Below, one piece after another: positions 6,971 to 8,843 of a stretch of DNA of 8,843 bases; position 1 is the first letter of the stretch, and every line of letters begins with the position of its first letter. The stretch is from JOPF133 sp052144935 (GTDB lineage Bacteria; Acidobacteriota; Terriglobia; Bryobacterales; Bryobacteraceae). The DNA is taken from contig JBKQPR010000352.1 in assembly GCA_052144935.1 (NCBI GenBank), positions 1 to 8,843 of the forward strand. The letters are read 5' to 3'. A program made the position numbers and the translations under genes. The notes beneath the pieces were generated by a model. It made no database searches, had not been told where the DNA came from, and saw only the letters and a program-made list of their open reading frames with translations.

Positions 6971-7920
6971 TCAGTGCAGCTTTGCGAGGAAGGCATTCAT
7001 CTCGCGCAAAACGTCTGCTTCATTCGAATTGAAGACGAAGTGATCGGCATTCTTCAATCGGACAACCTGGGCGGATGGCAGGCCGGCTTCGAAGGCGTTT
7101 ATTTGATCGATGGCTCGAGCGTCGGGGACCTGTGGGATCGCGAAGATGGCGAGTATCGGGACATGAATCTCCGTGTGCTTCTGCCAGCCGAACTGGATTG
7201 CTCTATCGATGGACTGAGGAGTTCCAGACTTGGCATGGACGCAATTTGGTTCGTCAGCTCCTGTAATGGCCTTTCGAGATGCGAGACGTCCGTCAGTATG
7301 TCCTGCCAAAGCCGTCTTCGATCGCCCGTGCCTGACTGCAGCTCATCGATCCGCCTCCTGAAGTCGATCATGTCGAGCCACAGGTCTCCGTGGGCACGAT
7401 CATAGTAGGCGAATGCATAGCCGGCGTCCAGGTAGACCAATCCAGTTATCTTTTCGGGGTAGCGGCTGCCAACGGAACTCAGCTCTTCGCCGGCGAGGGA
7501 GTGCCCGGCCAGTATCGGGCGATTGAGCCTGAGGTCATCCATAACAGCCAGCACATCATCACCCAGACGCGTGGCCGAGTAGTTACCCACTAACGGGGCG
7601 GGCTGGCTCGACGCGCCGAAGCCTCGGCGTGTGGCCCCATAGACATGATACTTCGAGGTGAGTTTTGGAGCGAAGCCGTCGAAGACGTGGGCAGTGCTTC
7701 CCGAACCTGCCAGGAGTATCAGCGGCCTCGCGCCGCCACCCCAATCAAGAACTTCCTGCTTGACATCTTTGTCCACGGTGACAAACTGCACGCTATGCGG
7801 AGAGGAGTCCGTCCTGTGAACCGCGTCGATTGCAGAAGGCCGCTGCTGTGCGGCCACCGCGCTCATGCCGAGGAGGACAGCCGCTACGCGAGTACAGGCG
7901 CTGGAAGCCGCACACCTCAT
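6971..7920 (-). pseudogene. Exported alpha/beta hydrolase, broken by a frameshift
   Basis: The reading frame from ATG 7920 gives a signal-peptide-like start (MRCAASSACTRVAAVLLGMSAVAA) and an alpha/beta hydrolase core. The core has an oxyanion-hole region (LAGSGSTAHVFDGFA, 70-84) and the nucleophile elbow AGHSLAG with S141, followed by LVYLDAGYAFAYYD. After about residue 230 (near 7240-7210) the similarity stops, and that frame ends at 7099. The missing C-terminus continues in another minus frame ending at 6971: QKHTEIHVPILAIFAIP, then LPSAQVVRLKNADHFVFNSN, which holds the expected catalytic histidine (NADHFVF). The offset fits loss of one base or gain of two; restoring it gives about 316 residues. 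As written, the main-frame product lacks the catalytic histidine. It could be a decaying gene or an assembly error. No slippery sequence suggests programmed frameshifting. The substrate is unknown. Confidence 0.8.
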
Positions 7921-8156
7921 AATGAGCGTTGGACACCGAATGCCTAGACCAAGTTCCCCGGTAAGCGTTTGTCGCCTACCCGGAGAAGCCCGCACGGTTG
8001 GGAACGCCTGGGAACGCCGGGTCGCCTCTGAGCCGGCGGAATCCGTAGCGCGGACGGCGCGGTAGGGTTGGCGGGCCGGCCGCCTTCCCGCCGTGAACCA
8101 AGAGCTTTGAAAACCCCTGGGGCAGGGGAGGCGGTTGGGAGGGGAAGAGGCCTGCG

Positions 8157-8194
8157 CCCCAATTGCCCCAATTACCCCAAATTGCCCCAAAACC
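8157..8194 (+). repeat. Four tandem CCCCAATTG-type units upstream of rpmB
   Basis: The units are CCCCAATTG (8157-8165), CCCCAATTA (8166-8174), CCCCAAATTG (8175-8184) and CCCCAAAACC (8185-8194). They repeat every 9-10 bases, close to one helical turn. The junction of the last two supplies the TTGCCC used as the probable -35 box of rpmB. Confidence 0.8.
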
Positions 8195-8211
8195 TCACCC
8201 CCTGCTATACT
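8182..8211 (+). promoter_or_regulatory. rpmB promoter with extended -10
   Basis: TTGCCC (8182-8187) and TATACT (8206-8211) are separated by 18 bases, and a TG one base before the -10 box (8203-8204) makes it an extended -10. The predicted start of transcription is near 8218, leaving a short leader of about 24 bases with a ribosome binding site. This is the most convincing promoter in the window. Confidence 0.65.
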
Positions 8212-8241
8212 TGATCTTTACTGCCGAGGGAGAATACTGTC

Positions 8242-8433
8242 ATGGCACAAGTTTGCGAGATATGTGGCCGCGGACCCCAGTTCGGGAACCGCATCAGCCA
8301 CGCCCACAATGTGACAAAGCGACGCTGGAATCTGAACCTGCAATCGGTGCGCGCGATGGTCAACGGCGCCAGCCGCCGCATCCGCGTCTGCACCTCCTGC
8401 ATTCGTTCCGGCAAAGTGCAGAAAGTCGCGTAG
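8242..8433 (+). CDS. rpmB: 50S ribosomal protein bL28, zinc-binding form
   Basis: The 63-residue product is a structural protein of the large ribosomal subunit. It begins MAQVCEICGRGPQFGNRISHA, and two CxxC pairs (C5/C8 and C50/C53) form the zinc-binding knuckle of the cysteine-containing ('C+') version of L28. The middle TKRRWNLNLQSVRAMVNG and the C-terminal RIRVCTSCIRSGKVQK are characteristic of bacterial L28, and the length is normal. GAGGGAG (8226-8232) lies about 9 bases before the ATG at 8242. It stands alone: rpmG (L33), a frequent partner elsewhere, is not visible here. A short AT-rich stem-loop follows the stop. Confidence 0.96.
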   Translation: MAQVCEICGRGPQFGNRISHAHNVTKRRWNLNLQSVRAMVNGASRRIRVCTSCIRSGKVQKVA

Positions 8434-8437
8434 GACA

Positions 8438-8458
8438 CAAATCCCGCGATTTGAATTT
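8438..8458 (+). terminator. Weak stem-loop after rpmB
   Basis: CAAATC (8438-8443) pairs with GATTTG (8448-8453) around the loop CCGC, starting 5 bases after the rpmB stop, and AATTT follows. The stem is short and AT-rich with a poor T-tract, so termination here would be inefficient or rho-assisted. Confidence 0.3.
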
Positions 8459-8566
8459 GACCCAGGCTCGCCTCGGCTTGCCAAGGAACTACAGGCTCTC
8501 TACGCACGCGCAGTCGCTCCCCAACGGGGACCTCTCGCCCCGGCGCAGCATCCGCGACCTCTTGTT

Positions 8567-8600
8567 TCCCCCGCGTTTCCCTCCGTGTCTCCGCGTCAAC
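8567..8600. repeat. Degenerate single arm of a dispersed repeat
   Basis: The stretch with CCGCGTTTCCCTCCGTGTCT and then CCGCGTCAAC resembles the right arm of the palindrome at 3173-3207 (CCGCGTTCTCGGCGTCTCTG then CGGTGAA) and the related 'CTCCGTGTCTCCGTGGTGAA' wording seen in dispersed repeats. No matching left arm is found nearby, so it is a half or decayed copy. Confidence 0.45.
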
Positions 8601-8741
8601 CGCGACCCTCAACATGCTCCCAACCTTGCGCGCGCGCCTCGATCCATCCAATCCCCCCGCCTCCGCCTACGACGCCTGCAGCGGGCGGGTTGTGCCGTCC
8701 GGTCCCGCTCTCCTGCCGGGTGCGCGACATAGAAGTGGAAA

Positions 8742-8843
8742 TCAAGCCACCCGGCGGGCGGCCCAGTAATCCTCAAAGCGGCCGTTGATTTGGCAGCATC
8801 GCAGAGCCAGGATGGCGTTTGCCCCGCGTACTGTCCAGAACAT
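8742..8843 (-). CDS. Transposase C-terminus (partial, runs off the window)
   Basis: Read on the minus strand, the last 102 bases encode 33 residues ending at TGA (8744-8742): FWTVRGANAILALRCC, then NGRFEDYWAARRVA. The pattern 'W-(S/T)-x-x-GA-(N/x)-A-I-x-x-LR-x-x-x-x-(N/S)-G-x-(F/W)-(E/D)-x-(Y/F)-W' is the C-terminal tail I associate with ISKra4-like transposases; the family name is tentative. The gene starts beyond the right edge, so the ATG at 8843 is only an internal methionine. The fragment is too short to judge whether the transposase is intact. Confidence 0.7.
   Translation of the reverse strand: MFWTVRGANAILALRCCQINGRFEDYWAARRVA

Larger units (their letters stand above)
7921..8241. other. 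Divergent intergenic region between the hydrolase and rpmB
   Basis: No gene is supported here. The region holds a 10-base near-tandem duplication (GGGAACGCC at 8000-8008 and 8010-8018) and a GC-rich hairpin (GGCGGG 8070-8075 with CCCGCC 8087-8092). It also holds the CCCCAATTG repeats (8157-8194) and the rpmB promoter at the right end. I see no clear ribosome binding site for the hydrolase start at 7920. Confidence 0.6.
8434..8741. other. Noncoding gap between rpmB and the transposase fragment
   Basis: Open frames exist here because of high GC, but none has a ribosome binding site or a recognisable product. The stretch holds the weak stem-loop after rpmB, a single degenerate arm of a dispersed repeat near 8567-8600, and probably the end of an insertion sequence somewhere before 8742. 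I could not identify terminal inverted repeats because the other end is outside the window. Confidence 0.5.

Noticed and set aside
7205..7245. Programmed ribosomal frameshift in the hydrolase
   Set aside because: No slippery heptamer or downstream stimulatory structure is visible at the junction.
8205..8651. 148-codon minus-strand frame across rpmB
   Set aside because: It is antisense to the clear L28 gene, and its C-terminal-like 'DAETRRETRGK' text is just the translated dispersed repeat.
1..8843. tRNA, rRNA or riboswitch
   Set aside because: No cloverleaf, rRNA-like sequence or recognisable aptamer was seen on either strand by eye; a covariance-model scan was not possible.

Overview
The window is GC-rich, densely coding bacterial DNA. 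Several things suggest an Acidobacteriota genome of the Solibacter/Bryobacter kind: the sodium:solute symporter followed by a tiny membrane protein, a short secreted beta-rich protein, a lone ribosomal L28 gene, and dispersed palindromic repeats of the 'CGCAGAGACGC' type. This placement is an inference from protein style, not a proven taxonomy.

Left half (1-5507, all + strand): a sugar-catabolic operon. In order it encodes an SSS-family sodium:solute symporter (5' end cut by the window), a 72-residue two-helix membrane protein, an L-fucose-isomerase-fold protein, an AraB-type ribulokinase and an AraD-type L-ribulose-5-phosphate 4-epimerase. The likely pathway is pentose uptake, isomerisation to a ketose, phosphorylation, then C4 epimerisation to D-xylulose 5-phosphate, as in L-arabinose use. 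The isomerase is not classical AraA but a FucI-like protein, so the true substrate is open. Gene gaps are 7 and 4 bases and a 23-base overlap. The exception is a 135-base gap before the kinase, filled by a long palindromic repeat with perfect 35-bp arms.

Middle (5508-6699): a Phd/YefM-ParE type II toxin-antitoxin pair on the + strand with overlapping genes, then a minus-strand gene for a small exported beta-rich protein with a clear signal peptide, ribosome binding site and candidate promoter.

Right part (6700-8843): an exported alpha/beta hydrolase on the minus strand that is split by a frameshift and so lacks its catalytic histidine in the main frame. Divergent from it is rpmB (zinc-type bL28), with a good extended -10 promoter and a helically phased CCCCAATTG tandem repeat upstream. 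The far end holds a degenerate dispersed-repeat arm and, on the minus strand, the last 33 codons of a transposase, so an insertion sequence continues beyond the window.

I see no clearly new defence or mobile system. The points most worth following are the isomerase replacement with its small membrane partner, the palindrome inside the operon and the broken hydrolase.
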